From contig NZ_ONZI01000001.1 in NCBI RefSeq assembly GCF_900312995.1, forward strand, positions 992,001 through 1,056,000: a stretch of 64,000 bases of DNA, read 5' to 3'. Under the pieces are notes generated by a model. The model was not told the DNA's origin. It did not search any database and worked only from the letters and a program-made list of their open reading frames with translations. Source of the DNA: Kushneria phyllosphaerae. Its GTDB lineage: Bacteria > Pseudomonadota > Gammaproteobacteria > Pseudomonadales > Halomonadaceae. This document shows, piece after piece, positions 8,648 through 17,128 of the stretch; within the stretch, counting starts at the first letter, position 1, and each line of letters starts with the position of its first letter. A program made the translations under genes and the position numbers.

Positions 8648-9379
8648 CTACAGACTGTTAATGTTGATCTCCTGTCGCCATTGATCAAGCGCTCGGCGCT
8701 GGCGCCAGGAATAGAGCTGATGGGTGTTATTGCTTTCCGGAACAATCAGCCATTGGCGGCGGTCGTCGCGCGCAAGATTGAATCGACGGCGAGCCCCGAT
8801 CGGGCGCTTTTCCGTCGCCTGAATGATAATCAGGTTGATCTCGATGGCCTTGAGCGTCTCGTCGCTACCCCTGACGGTGTAGTCACTATCGAGCGTCAGG
8901 CCATGCTGCTGCGCGGCATGAGAAATAATGCGATCAAAGTTGCTCGCCTTCATGTATTGCATCGAGTTGAGCGGGCCCATCCGGGTGACCAGCTCGCCTT
9001 CCTCTTCACCCCCGCCCTTGTCGGTGTCGCCTTTGTCGGTCCTGTCCTCTTCGGAGGAGGACGGCTGCTGGCGGGTATCTTCATCCGCGAGTTCGGTGAT
9101 GTCACAGGTCAGCGTCTGCTGATCGGTTTCAAGACGGGCAATGATGGACTCTACAAACACGACGCCATGCCCCATGTTGCTGATCATGCAGGGGCTGTCG
9201 AGCCGTCGGGCCTTGCCGTGCTTGATCAGGATGGAAGGCCGCCGCAGCGCACGAGCGTCGCTGACGGCCACCTGCATGGCAATGCCCCATATGAGTACGT
9301 GGCCAATACTGGCCAGACCGCCGACCACGATCGCATTGTCGGTAATCCAGGCCCACAGGGGGTGTAGCTGGCTGAGCAT
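8648..9379 (-). CDS. Membrane-anchored protein of unknown function (paralogue B)
   Basis: This 243-residue protein is a paralogue of the product at 4351-5052. It has the same LWAWITDNA start and one N-terminal membrane segment (about residues 14-38). The same SNM...VF....AR, IEINLI and IGARRRF blocks follow, then a WRQRRALDQW C-terminus. It differs by an acidic low-complexity insert (about residues 103-131, rich in Ser, Glu, Asp, Lys and Gly). It is transcribed away from the rhodopsin gene with a 317-bp gap between them. No family is recognised. Two diverged copies within 5 kb suggest a functional pair. Confidence 0.7.
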   Translation of the reverse strand: MLSQLHPLWAWITDNAIVVGGLASIGHVLIWGIAMQVAVSDARALRRPSILIKHGKARRLDSPCMISNMGHGVVFVESIIARLETDQQTLTCDITELADEDTRQQPSSSEEDRTDKGDTDKGGGEEEGELVTRMGPLNSMQYMKASNFDRIISHAAQQHGLTLDSDYTVRGSDETLKAIEINLIIIQATEKRPIGARRRFNLARDDRRQWLIVPESNNTHQLYSWRQRRALDQWRQEININSL

Positions 9380-9517
9380 GCCGCCCTCTCTATAGGCATG
9401 GAAGATATCTGAAACATCATGGTAGCAGAGCGCAGGCGCCGGCCCTTCATCGAAACGACGGCTTGATCTGCTGTCGCTTTATGGGTCGTCTTTGCGGGAA
9501 GAAAGGTAATGGGTGAG

Positions 9518-9581
9518 ATCGAATTCGATAGAAATAACTTATGGAATCAATTTTGATAAGAAATTTAACGTCGACTAACCT
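9518..9581 (+). promoter_or_regulatory. Candidate rhodopsin promoter with upstream palindrome
   Basis: A perfect 12-bp palindrome ATCGAATTCGAT (9518-9529) lies 23 bp upstream of a -35-like TTGATA (9553-9558). This is followed at 17-bp spacing by a weak -10-like TAACCT (9576-9581). The resulting leader would be about 110 nt before the rhodopsin ATG. The palindrome is a plausible operator. No other gene-like feature is seen in the 9380-9696 gap. Confidence 0.3.
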
Positions 9582-9696
9582 TTGTTATGTCTTCAGTCTG
9601 GTTTCAGTTATGGGCTCTGCAAGCGTCATGGCGCATCGACAGGCCATCTCCCGGCACCAGTGATGACATCTTTCCAAACGCAATGGAGTGCTCGAC

Positions 9697-10380
9697 ATGT
9701 CATCTGGCGTACAACTTTCCTTTACGATCGGCTGGATCGCGATGCTGCTGGGCGGGGTGCTGTTCTGGCTGGCCAGTCGCCGACTGCCGCAGGTTGAAAA
9801 GCGTCATGGTGTGGCAGCCATGACCATCGTGTTCGTGGCCTTTGCCAACTATCTTGCCATGGCGCTGGGTCAGGGCGATCTCTTCTTTAACGGGCGCACG
9901 GTCTACTTTGCCCGTTACACCGACTGGGTCATCACGACCCCCATCCTGCTGACAAGCCTTGCCATGTTCGCCGGGAACACGCTCGGGCGCATTGCCACGC
10001 TGCTGGCGGCGCTGATCGCGGCCGACGTTTACATGATCGTGACCGGTCTGGTGGGTAATCTTTCTGTAGCACCCTACAACTACTACTGGTGGGTGATCAG
10101 CATGGTGGCCTTTTTCGTCGTGCTGGGACTGATCTGGGGGCCGCTGCGTCGCCGTGCCAGCGAGGATGGCCAGATAGCACCCTATTCGAAGCTGGCCGGC
10201 ATGCTGACCGCACTCTGGGTGTGCTATCCCATCGTCTGGCTGGTGGGGAGTTCCGGCGCCGGGATGATCTCCGTTGATATTGAAAGCTGGCTCTATCTGG
10301 TGCTGGACGTGACGGCCAAGGTCGGCTTTGGCGCGGTTGCCCTCAACGCTGCCCGCCAGGGACAGTCACGAGCACACTGA
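9697..10380 (+). CDS. Microbial rhodopsin, proton-pump type with DTS motif
   Basis: A 227-residue seven-helix type I rhodopsin. Helix C reads RYTDWVITTPILLTS, giving D76, T80 and S87 at the positions of bacteriorhodopsin D85, T89 and D96. The counter-ion is present but the cytoplasmic proton donor is replaced by serine. Helix G has LVLDVTAKVGFG with D204 and the retinal Schiff-base lysine K208. Helix F keeps W..YP.VWL, but the extracellular GSEGAG of bacteriorhodopsin is GSSGAG. An outward light-driven H+ pump with slow reprotonation is the likely activity, by analogy with the DTG/DTS group. ATG at 9697 follows GGAG; a GTG at 9688 is the only near alternative. The retinal-forming blh gene follows. 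Confidence 0.93.
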   Translation: MSSGVQLSFTIGWIAMLLGGVLFWLASRRLPQVEKRHGVAAMTIVFVAFANYLAMALGQGDLFFNGRTVYFARYTDWVITTPILLTSLAMFAGNTLGRIATLLAALIAADVYMIVTGLVGNLSVAPYNYYWWVISMVAFFVVLGLIWGPLRRRASEDGQIAPYSKLAGMLTALWVCYPIVWLVGSSGAGMISVDIESWLYLVLDVTAKVGFGAVALNAARQGQSRAH

Positions 10381-10386
10381 TGTCAT

Positions 10387-10414
10387 GACCGGGCCGCTGT
10401 CATGCGGCCCGGTC
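10387..10414 (+). repeat. Strong hairpin between the rhodopsin and blh genes
   Basis: An 11-bp perfect stem GACCGGGCCGC (10387-10397) / GCGGCCCGGTC (10404-10414) has a 6-base loop and no following T run. It starts 6 bp after the rhodopsin stop. It may stabilise the upstream mRNA or act as a partial attenuator, which would set rhodopsin above blh expression. Confidence 0.6.
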
Positions 10415-10450
10415 GGCCATCTCGACGGCACTTCCTAAAGGCACAGGGTC

Positions 10451-11374
10451 ATGACATCGATCAACGCGCTACGCAAGGGCACCGGGACCATTCGAGGTCG
10501 GCTGCTCTGGCTGATGGCCGGTGCCATCGTGATGGCCCTGCTGTCACAGCAGGGCGCCTCGGCCAATGTGATATCGCTTACGGTATTAACGGTGGGGGTA
10601 GCGCTTCTGGGACTGCCTCACGGCGCCTTCGATCACCTGACCGGTGCGCGGCTTATTCGTTACTACCTGCCCGATACGCCCTATCCCAGGGCCCTGCTGG
10701 GGCTTTTCATGCTGGGCTATCTGCTGCTGTCCATCATGCTGCTCGAGTGCTGGTATCACTGGTCGGCGCTGGCCCTGATCCTGTTTCTGGTGCTTTCGGC
10801 GGCCCATTTCGGCACTGACTGGCGCGGCAGGCAGTGTTTGATCCATCGACTGTGCTGGGGCGTGCTGGTGATCGGGTTGCCGTTTGTCTGGCGTTCCGAT
10901 GACGTTACCGACATTGTTCGAGCACTGGCTGTCCCTGATCCCTCTCCCTTTATCGAAGCCGCGCGCCCGCTGGTGGCGCTGGCACTGAGTATCGTGCTGG
11001 TCGGCGTTCGTCGTGAGGGCACCATGTTTCTGCTGGCGATCGGTCTGTTGCTGCTGGGCGCCATCACACTCAATCCCCTGATCTATTTTGTCTGCTACTT
11101 CTGTTGTTTTCACAGCCCGCTGCATCTCGGGGCCATTCGCCATGAACATGGCCTGACCGGGCGCCGCCAGATGCTTGCCGTGGCGGCGCCGGTGGTGCTG
11201 ATGACCTGGGTGGGCGCCGGCGCCGGCTATCTCTGGATGAGCCATGATCATGTTACCGGGGCGCTGATCAAGACGGTCTTTATCGGGCTTGCCTGTCTGA
11301 CCGTGCCGCACATGCTGGTGGAGTGGCTGGGCGAGCGTATTGCTCACGCCCCCGTGAAGGCCGCCCACGACTGA
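10451..11374 (+). CDS. blh: Blh/Brp-family beta-carotene 15,15'-dioxygenase
   Basis: A 307-residue polytopic membrane protein of the Brp/Blh family, which cleaves beta-carotene to two retinals. The conserved histidine motifs expected to hold the iron are all visible: GLPHGAFDH (His57, His62), SAAHFG (His119), FHSPLHLG (His221, His225) and VPHMLVEW (His287). It starts 70 bp after the rhodopsin stop in the same direction, so the two form a self-contained opsin plus chromophore cassette. No carotenoid synthesis genes (crtE, B, I, Y) are in the window, so beta-carotene must come from elsewhere in the genome. Confidence 0.93.
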   Translation: MTSINALRKGTGTIRGRLLWLMAGAIVMALLSQQGASANVISLTVLTVGVALLGLPHGAFDHLTGARLIRYYLPDTPYPRALLGLFMLGYLLLSIMLLECWYHWSALALILFLVLSAAHFGTDWRGRQCLIHRLCWGVLVIGLPFVWRSDDVTDIVRALAVPDPSPFIEAARPLVALALSIVLVGVRREGTMFLLAIGLLLLGAITLNPLIYFVCYFCCFHSPLHLGAIRHEHGLTGRRQMLAVAAPVVLMTWVGAGAGYLWMSHDHVTGALIKTVFIGLACLTVPHMLVEWLGERIAHAPVKAAHD

Positions 11375-11496
11375 TACGGTCTTTCATCCGCCTGTCGTGA
11401 CAGACATGAGACCGCGATCCGATACACCACCGTCTGTCATACCCCTGTAAACTGCGTCGCCACGCAATCAACGGCTTCAGGTGGTCATCGACGTGG

Positions 11497-13330
11497 ATGT
11501 TGTCTCTTCCTGACTGCGCACGACCTTGGCGCTGGCACTTTGTCAGCTGTCGCTCGTCTGGCTGATCGCACTTCGCTATCTCCCTTTCATGGAAATGTCC
11601 CACGATGGCTGGGGCATCCTCTATCTGGTGCTGACATGGGTCGGCCATTTCGGCCTGCTGGTCCCGCTGGGCTGGGGTTACTGCTGTTGCCGGCACTGGT
11701 GCTGCCATCGCGCTTTCTCTGGCCGCTGGCGGCACTGCTGGCATCACTGGGTGCCAGCGCGTTGCTGGTGGATACGGTGGTCTACGCTCAGTATCGCTTT
11801 CATGTGAACTACTTCATGGTGTCGCTGTTTTTAAACGATAAAAACGGCGAAATCTTCAGCCTTTCCTCCGAGACATGGTGTGTGGTGGTCGGTGTGGCCG
11901 CGGCGTTGCTGCTGGCGCAGGGGTGGCTGGCGCGTCGACTGATCATGGCCGGTAATCCCGAGCGTTGGCCGGTCGGGAAGATGTCCGGTGTGCTGCTGCT
12001 GGCATTGGTGGCCAGCCACCTTTTGCACATCGTGGCGGATGCCCGCTACATCCGCAGCGTCACCCAGCAGACCAGCGTTTATCCGCTGCTGTTTCCGGCC
12101 ACGGCCAAGGATTTCATGGCCGGGCACGGCTGGCTGGATCCGCGCGCAGTGCGCGGGATGATGTGAGTGCCCATGAAGCCAGTGAACTCGAGTGGCCGCG
12201 TCATCCGCTGCAGTGCCATCCGCAGTCCTCTCCCAACATCATGCTGGTCATGATCGACTCCTGGCGCAGCGATGAATACGACGCCCGGACCACCCCCAAT
12301 ATCCATGCCGCGCTGTCGCAGAGCGGACGGCGCTATACCGAGCATTACAGCGGCGGTAACAGCACCCGCACCGGGGTCATGAGCCTGTTTTATGGGCTGA
12401 CCGGCAACTACAACGCCTACATCAATAACACCCAGACGCCGCTGCTGCTGGTCACCGAGATGCAGCGTCAAAACTATGCGCTGGGGATCTTTGCCGCAGC
12501 GAGTCTGGATAGCGTGGGCTTTGATCGCACCGTCTTTTCCTCGGTGTCGCCGCTGCGCATGGGAACCCCCGGTGACACGCCTCACGAACGCGATGCCCGC
12601 ATGACCAGCGACTGGCTGGCGTGGCTTGATCAACACGAGCGCACCGAGCACGACAGGCCTTGGTTTGGCATGCTGTTTTACGATGCGCCGCACGGCTACA
12701 GTGTTCCCGAGGGTGCGGACATGCCATTTCAGCCCTCGGCCAGCGAAATGAACTATCTCGAGCTCGGTCCGGATACCGATCCTGCGCTGCTGTTCAACCT
12801 GCACCGTAATGCAGTTCATTATGATGATCAGCTGATCAAGCGGGTCATTGAATGATCTGAAAGCACGCGGGGAGTGGGACAATACCGTGCTGATCGTGAC
12901 CGCCGATCACGGCCAGTCCTTCAATGATTTCCACAAAAACTACTGGGGGCACAACAGCAACTTCGCCGCACCTCAGACCCATGTGCCGATGATCGTGCAC
13001 GGGCCGGGCGTTGCCCCGGGGGTGGAAGATGGCATGACCAGCCATCTGGATGTGGCACCGATGCTGATGCGTCACGCGCTGGGCTGCACCAATCCTCTTT
13101 CGGACTATGCTCAGGGGGGCGATCTGCTCGATGAGCAACTGAATCATCCCTGGGTGATTGCCAGCAGCTATCTGGATTACGGCATTATCGAGTCCGACCG
13201 GATTACCGTGGTCAATGGCACCGGTCAGTGGAAGATACTCGACCGCCAACTGACGCCGCTCGACAACCCCGGGTTCTCCCCGGCGGTGTTTGAGGCCCTG
13301 CAGCAGTTTCGCCAGTTTTACGAAAAGTAG
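11497..13330 (+). pseudogene. YejM/PbgA-like inner-membrane sulfatase-fold protein, broken by about four frame changes
   Basis: Successive plus-strand frames together encode a DUF3413 plus sulfatase-domain protein like YejM (PbgA, 586 residues in E. coli). An N-terminal membrane part (SLVWLIALRYLPF, then GHFGLLVPL, later DTVVYAQYRFHVNYFMV) leads to a periplasmic sulfatase-like domain (NIMLVMIDSWRSDEY, GNSTRTGVMSLFYG, IVTADHGQSF, SHLDVAPMLMRHALG). Frames change near 11540, 11670, 12155 and 12846. The first three look like one-base losses. The last looks like one extra G in ATTGAATGAT, since the continuous product should read RVINDLKARG. YejM controls LpxC turnover and lipid A balance in enterics. 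All domains remain recognisable, so this is either a very young pseudogene or an artefact of base-calling. Confidence 0.8.
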
Positions 13331-13402
13331 CCGGGCGGCTGATGACGAAAAACAGGCGGGCGCTTGAGGAAAAGGTGCCCCGGCAACGGCCGGGGTATCG
13401 CC

Positions 13403-13891
13403 CTAGTGTTCATCAGTGGTGTCATCCTGCTCACCGGCTCTAGCAGGCGCCACGTTGCGGTGAGGCCCCGAGGGAAAACGGTGAGAGCCGTAGCGAACCA
13501 CCAGAATCGACAGGGCCAACAGCAGAATCGAGCCGGCGACATAGATGATGCCCATATCCGGGCGGTGGTGATGCTGAATGTCCCCGATCATCATGCGCGT
13601 CAGTGCGGTGATGGCCACATAGATCAGAAAGCGCACCGGCATATGATTGGTTCTGAAGTAGATGCCGACCATCGCCCCCAGTTCCAGATAGATAAACAAC
13701 AGCAGCACATCATCGATATCCGCCTGACCATCGGCAATCATCTCGAGAAAGGCCGCCAGGGCTGCCCACGCAATCACGCCGCCGATGGCAAACAGCGCCA
13801 CGAAGTGGAAGGTGCTCACCAGCAGGTTACCCAGGCGGTCGGCCTGTTGGTGCAATCGCGAGCCCAGGGGCTCTTTTGTCCTTGTCGGCAT
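13403..13891 (-). CDS. psiE: PsiE-family phosphate-starvation-inducible membrane protein
   Basis: A 162-residue protein with four hydrophobic segments. The first two carry STFHFVALFAIGGVIAW and DDVLLLFIYLELGAMVGIYF, then MPVRFLIYVAITALTRMMIGD, which fits the PsiE family. PsiE genes are known to respond to phosphate limitation; the molecular role is unclear. I chose the ATG at 13891 because AGGA lies 7 bases upstream. Nearby upstream ATGs are either too close to that site or lie in a long, non-conserved extension. The C-terminus is charged and likely cytoplasmic. Confidence 0.75.
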   Translation of the reverse strand: MPTRTKEPLGSRLHQQADRLGNLLVSTFHFVALFAIGGVIAWAALAAFLEMIADGQADIDDVLLLFIYLELGAMVGIYFRTNHMPVRFLIYVAITALTRMMIGDIQHHHRPDMGIIYVAGSILLLALSILVVRYGSHRFPSGPHRNVAPARAGEQDDTTDEH

Positions 13892-14064
13892 GGTCATATC
13901 CTGAAAAATAATGTGATAAACAGCGCGCGCCATTGCCGTGACGGCTGAGCAGACAGGCGTCCGGCGGTGCTTCAATGCTCAATGGTGCCTGAATGTGCCA
14001 TCCTGACATCATCATGATGTGTTCATCATGTCCTGACGCACGGTGCAAGTAACGGAGAAATTTC

Positions 14065-15066
14065 ATGACGCAGGATCGGGCGCCTCACGATCACCACGAC
14101 CACGACCACGACCACGACCACCACAGCCATGGCCATGGCCATCATCACGGCCACGGCCATCACCATCACGGTACGGACAACGAGCGTCGTCTGCTCTGGG
14201 CCATGATCCTGACCGGCGGTTTCATGGTGGCCGAGGTGGCCGGCGGGCTGGTGACGGGGTCTTTGGCGCTGCTGGCAGATGCCGGCCACATGCTGACCGA
14301 CAGCGCCTCACTGGCGCTGGCATGGGTGGCCGCCCGGCTGACGCATCGCCCGGCCAATGCCCGCAAGACCTACGGCTATCATCGGGTGCAGGTGCTGGCT
14401 GCCTTCGTTAACGGCGTGGCGCTGCTGGTGATCGTGGCCTGGATCCTGTTTGAAGCCGTACGACGGCTGTGGGCGCCGACCGAGGTGGCCAGTGCCGGCA
14501 TGCTGGCCATCGCCGTTTTGGGACTTGTGGTCAATCTCGGTGTGTTCTGGCTGCTGCACAGCGGGGATCGCGGCAACATCAACATTCGCGGCGCGTTGCT
14601 GCACGTGCTGGGCGATCTGCTGGGCTCGGTGGCGGCCATTGTCGCGGCAGTAGTCATCATGGTGACCGGCTGGATGCCAATCGATCCGCTGCTCTCGCTG
14701 CTGGCAGCAGCGCTGATCGCCCGCAGTGCCTGGGAAATCACCACGCAATCGGCACACATTCTGCTGGAAGGGGCACCGGCCCATATCGACAGCGAGCAGC
14801 TGATTCGAGATATTCCACAGGCGCTTTCCGATATCGAAAGCGTTCACCACGTGCATATCTGGTCACTGACACCGGAACGGGTGATGATCACCCTGCATGC
14901 CGTGATCCATGACAGCGTGGATCAGGATCACGCCATTCTGGCGATCAGGGCGTATCTCAAAAAGCGCTTTGATGCCGATCACATTACGGTACAGATCGAG
15001 CGGCAGTCACACTGTCTTGAAAAGACAGGCATCGAACACGACGCCATTCATGCCCATTCATCGTGA
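14065..15066 (+). CDS. Cation diffusion facilitator (Zn2+/H+ antiporter, CzcD/ZitB-like)
   Basis: A 333-residue CDF transporter with an extremely His/Asp-rich N-terminal tail (residues 8-37), a likely metal-capturing segment. Six membrane helices follow. The metal site is visible as an HxxxD-type pair in helix 2 (LADAGHMLTDSASL) and in helix 5 (HVLGDLLGS). The C-terminal cytoplasmic domain (about residues 232-333) contains HHVHIWSLTPERVMITLHAV, typical of the ferredoxin-like CDF C-domain. It should export Zn2+ (perhaps Co2+ or Cd2+) in exchange for protons. ATG at 14065 is preceded by ACGGAGAA. Confidence 0.92.
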   Translation: MTQDRAPHDHHDHDHDHDHHSHGHGHHHGHGHHHHGTDNERRLLWAMILTGGFMVAEVAGGLVTGSLALLADAGHMLTDSASLALAWVAARLTHRPANARKTYGYHRVQVLAAFVNGVALLVIVAWILFEAVRRLWAPTEVASAGMLAIAVLGLVVNLGVFWLLHSGDRGNINIRGALLHVLGDLLGSVAAIVAAVVIMVTGWMPIDPLLSLLAAALIARSAWEITTQSAHILLEGAPAHIDSEQLIRDIPQALSDIESVHHVHIWSLTPERVMITLHAVIHDSVDQDHAILAIRAYLKKRFDADHITVQIERQSHCLEKTGIEHDAIHAHSS

Positions 15067-15144
15067 ATGCGCGCTGTCGCAGGGCAGCGTCGGGCCGCCT
15101 TGACCGTCCGCCTGGCCCGCAAGGACCTGACAGGGAGCAAGCCC

Positions 15145-15570
15145 ATGAGTGAGATCAATACCGTACACCCATCGAAAGGGTCGCGGCCGGCGCCGGTGAC
15201 GCTGGTATGGGTCGTGCTGGCCATCGCCTGGGGCGCCTTTTTGATACCACAGGCAGGCTCCGGGCTTTTGATTGGCTGGCCGCTGAACCTGGTCGCCTTT
15301 TGTCTGGCCATCGTGATCATGGTGCGCGGCCGCACGGTGGCCGGGCTTCTGGCCGCGGTGGCGTCCGTGGTGGTGTCCCCTCTGATTTATCTGCTGGGGC
15401 TTTTTTTGCTGCTGATGACCACGGCCTTTCATGATGTCGATATCGACATTCAGGAGTCGGGCCCGGTGCGTGAGTATCATGCACCGCCGCCACCGGTGGA
15501 AACACCATCGCTGCAGATGACGGCACTGTCGCCCGGGCAGCGCGAAACAGGACAAAAGGCGCCATCGTGA
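15145..15570 (+). CDS. Small membrane protein of unknown function
   Basis: A 141-residue product starting at the ATG at 15145, which has AGGGAG upstream. It has three or four hydrophobic segments (about residues 17-100). These are followed by an acidic, proline-rich tail (HAPPPPVE) likely exposed to the solvent. I recognise no family. It lies 78 bp after the CDF transporter in the same direction and is followed at once by an intrinsic terminator, so the two may share a transcript. Confidence 0.6.
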   Translation: MSEINTVHPSKGSRPAPVTLVWVVLAIAWGAFLIPQAGSGLLIGWPLNLVAFCLAIVIMVRGRTVAGLLAAVASVVVSPLIYLLGLFLLLMTTAFHDVDIDIQESGPVREYHAPPPPVETPSLQMTALSPGQRETGQKAPS

Positions 15571-15583
15571 TGGCGCCTTTTTT
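15554..15583 (+). terminator. Intrinsic terminator after the CDF-associated membrane protein
   Basis: AAAAGGCGCCA (15554-15564) pairs with TGGCGCCTTTT (15571-15581) around a 6-base loop and runs into a T-rich tail. It overlaps the stop codon region of the gene at 15145-15570. Confidence 0.85.
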
Positions 15584-15964
15584 ATTCGGTTTGCTGGTTC
15601 ACTGATTCATGACGTGTCGGTTTGGAGAGGCGCGCCATTTTTCGCCGGCGGGGGAGTCGGTATTGACGCTGGTGACACGCCATCGCTCGATCTCATTCAG
15701 TGGCAGCGCGCCTGATTGAATCAGGCAATACGGGATATGGCGGCATGCCTTGAAGCGAGCATCATCACAATGGTTTAACAGCGATCAATAAAAAATAACC
15801 CTTTACTACAGGGCTATGGATTAATGCCGGTGCCAGCAACGTAATGAATCAGCAAGGTTATCGGCGCGCTACAAAAGCAGGACAATAGTCTTAACCCGAT
15901 GAAGTCGTGATGGGGTACAAAAGGCGGTCATACAACTACGCCATCACCAGAGCGACCGCCTTTC
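15584..15964 (+). promoter_or_regulatory. Leader region with a hairpin abutting the aminotransferase start codon
   Basis: This 381-bp gap has no gene. AT-rich DNA near 15775-15815 is the likely promoter zone. A 7-bp hairpin occurs at 15708-15724. More striking is a perfect 10-bp inverted repeat, AAAGGCGGTC (15920-15929) and GACCGCCTTT (15954-15963), whose second arm ends one base before the ATG at 15965. No Shine-Dalgarno is seen ahead of that ATG, so the structure may control initiation or transcription into the operon. Confidence 0.45.
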
Positions 15965-17128
15965 ATGTCCAGCGCATCCTTCATGGATCCAGCAGCACAA
16001 TATCGCCGCATCGAACACCGGCTCAGATCCGAAATGGAGGAGGTGCTGTCCTCGGGAACCTTCATCAACGGGCCGAAGGTAGAAGCGCTCGAGCAGCAGC
16101 TGGCCGAGCGGGCCGGCGTGGCACAGTGTGTGAGCTGTGCCAGCGGCAGCGATGCGCTGGTACTGGCCCTGCAGGTGTTGGGGATTGGCGCCGGCGATCG
16201 GGTGCTGTGTCCGGCCTACACCTTTGCAGCCACGGTCGAGGCCATCGTGCGGGTCGGCGCACAGCCAGTGTTGATTGATATCGATCCTACCTCCTTCAAC
16301 ATCGATCCGCGCGCGCTTGAGGCCTGGCTTGTGACGCATGCCTCGTCCCCGGGCACAGGCAGCGTCAGGGCAGTGATTGCTGTCGATCTGTTCGGACGCC
16401 CGGCGGATTACGCCGCGCTTGGTCGCATCACCGAGCGTTTTGGTCTGCATCTGGTGGCCGATGCCGCCCAGAGCTTTGGCGGTGACTATCACGGTCGTCC
16501 GGTCGGGTCACTGGCTGACATCACGATCACTTCCTTTTATCCGTCCAAACCGCTGGGCTGCTACGGCGATGGCGGCGCCCTGTTTGTGCGGGATGCCGGC
16601 GTTGGTGAGCGACTTCGCTCGTTGCGCAATCACGGCATCAGCCCCGATCACGCCTGTCATGAAGAGATCGGCATGTGCTCGCGGCTGGATGCCCTGCAGG
16701 CCGGTGTGCTGCTGGCTCGGCTGACCGTTTTTGATGAGGAGCTCACCCGACGTGATGAGATCGCCCGGGCCTACCGGGAAGGGCTTGGGACACTGCTGGT
16801 CACCCCTGACGTGCCCGCGGGCTGTCGCTCGGCCTGGGCGCAGTACACGGTGCGCCTGCCGGACATTCCGGAGGAGGACAACGTGGCACTTGAGACGCGT
16901 CGCAATGCGCTCGTGGCCGCAATTCGCGAGCAGGGCGTTCCGGTGCGCTGCTATTACTCCCCGGCGCTGCATCGCCATCCGCCCTATCGGTCGATGATGC
17001 ATGACGGGCTGATTCGAACCGACCGGGTGGCCGCTGCAGCCTTCAGTCTGCCCATGCATCCCTATCTGAAAGACCATCATGTCGAGCAGGTCTGTCAGGT
17101 CGTCAGGGATGCCTGTCATGAACGCTAG
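15965..17128 (+). CDS. DegT/DnrJ/EryC1/StrS aminotransferase (GnnB-like)
   Basis: A 387-residue PLP-dependent sugar aminotransferase. SGSDALVLALQVLGIGAGDRV binds the cofactor phosphate, VADAAQSFGG supplies the pyridine-nitrogen Asp, and TSFYPSKPLGCYGDGGA contains the PLP lysine (SKPLG). It transfers an amino group to a keto-sugar nucleotide. The partner dehydrogenase gene overlaps its end by 11 bp. That two-gene pairing is known from GnnA/GnnB, which turn UDP-GlcNAc into UDP-3-amino-GlcNAc for amide-linked lipid A, and from Wlb-type pathways. The GnnB assignment is inferred from pairing only. The start codon lacks an obvious ribosome site and sits beside a hairpin. Confidence 0.85.
   Translation: MSSASFMDPAAQYRRIEHRLRSEMEEVLSSGTFINGPKVEALEQQLAERAGVAQCVSCASGSDALVLALQVLGIGAGDRVLCPAYTFAATVEAIVRVGAQPVLIDIDPTSFNIDPRALEAWLVTHASSPGTGSVRAVIAVDLFGRPADYAALGRITERFGLHLVADAAQSFGGDYHGRPVGSLADITITSFYPSKPLGCYGDGGALFVRDAGVGERLRSLRNHGISPDHACHEEIGMCSRLDALQAGVLLARLTVFDEELTRRDEIARAYREGLGTLLVTPDVPAGCRSAWAQYTVRLPDIPEEDNVALETRRNALVAAIREQGVPVRCYYSPALHRHPPYRSMMHDGLIRTDRVAAAAFSLPMHPYLKDHHVEQVCQVVRDACHER

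Noticed and set aside
9587..9823. Short ORF overlapping the rhodopsin start
   Set aside because: Out of frame with the rhodopsin, Trp/Cys-rich and unlike any family; the rhodopsin frame is unambiguous.
11497..13330. Programmed frameshifting in the YejM-like gene
   Set aside because: Four shifts in mixed directions without slippery heptamers do not fit programmed frameshifting; mutation or sequencing error is simpler.
14086..14172. CAC/GAC-rich repeat at the start of the CDF gene as a microsatellite
   Set aside because: It encodes the expected His/Asp-rich metal-binding tail of CDF exporters, so it is explained by protein function.
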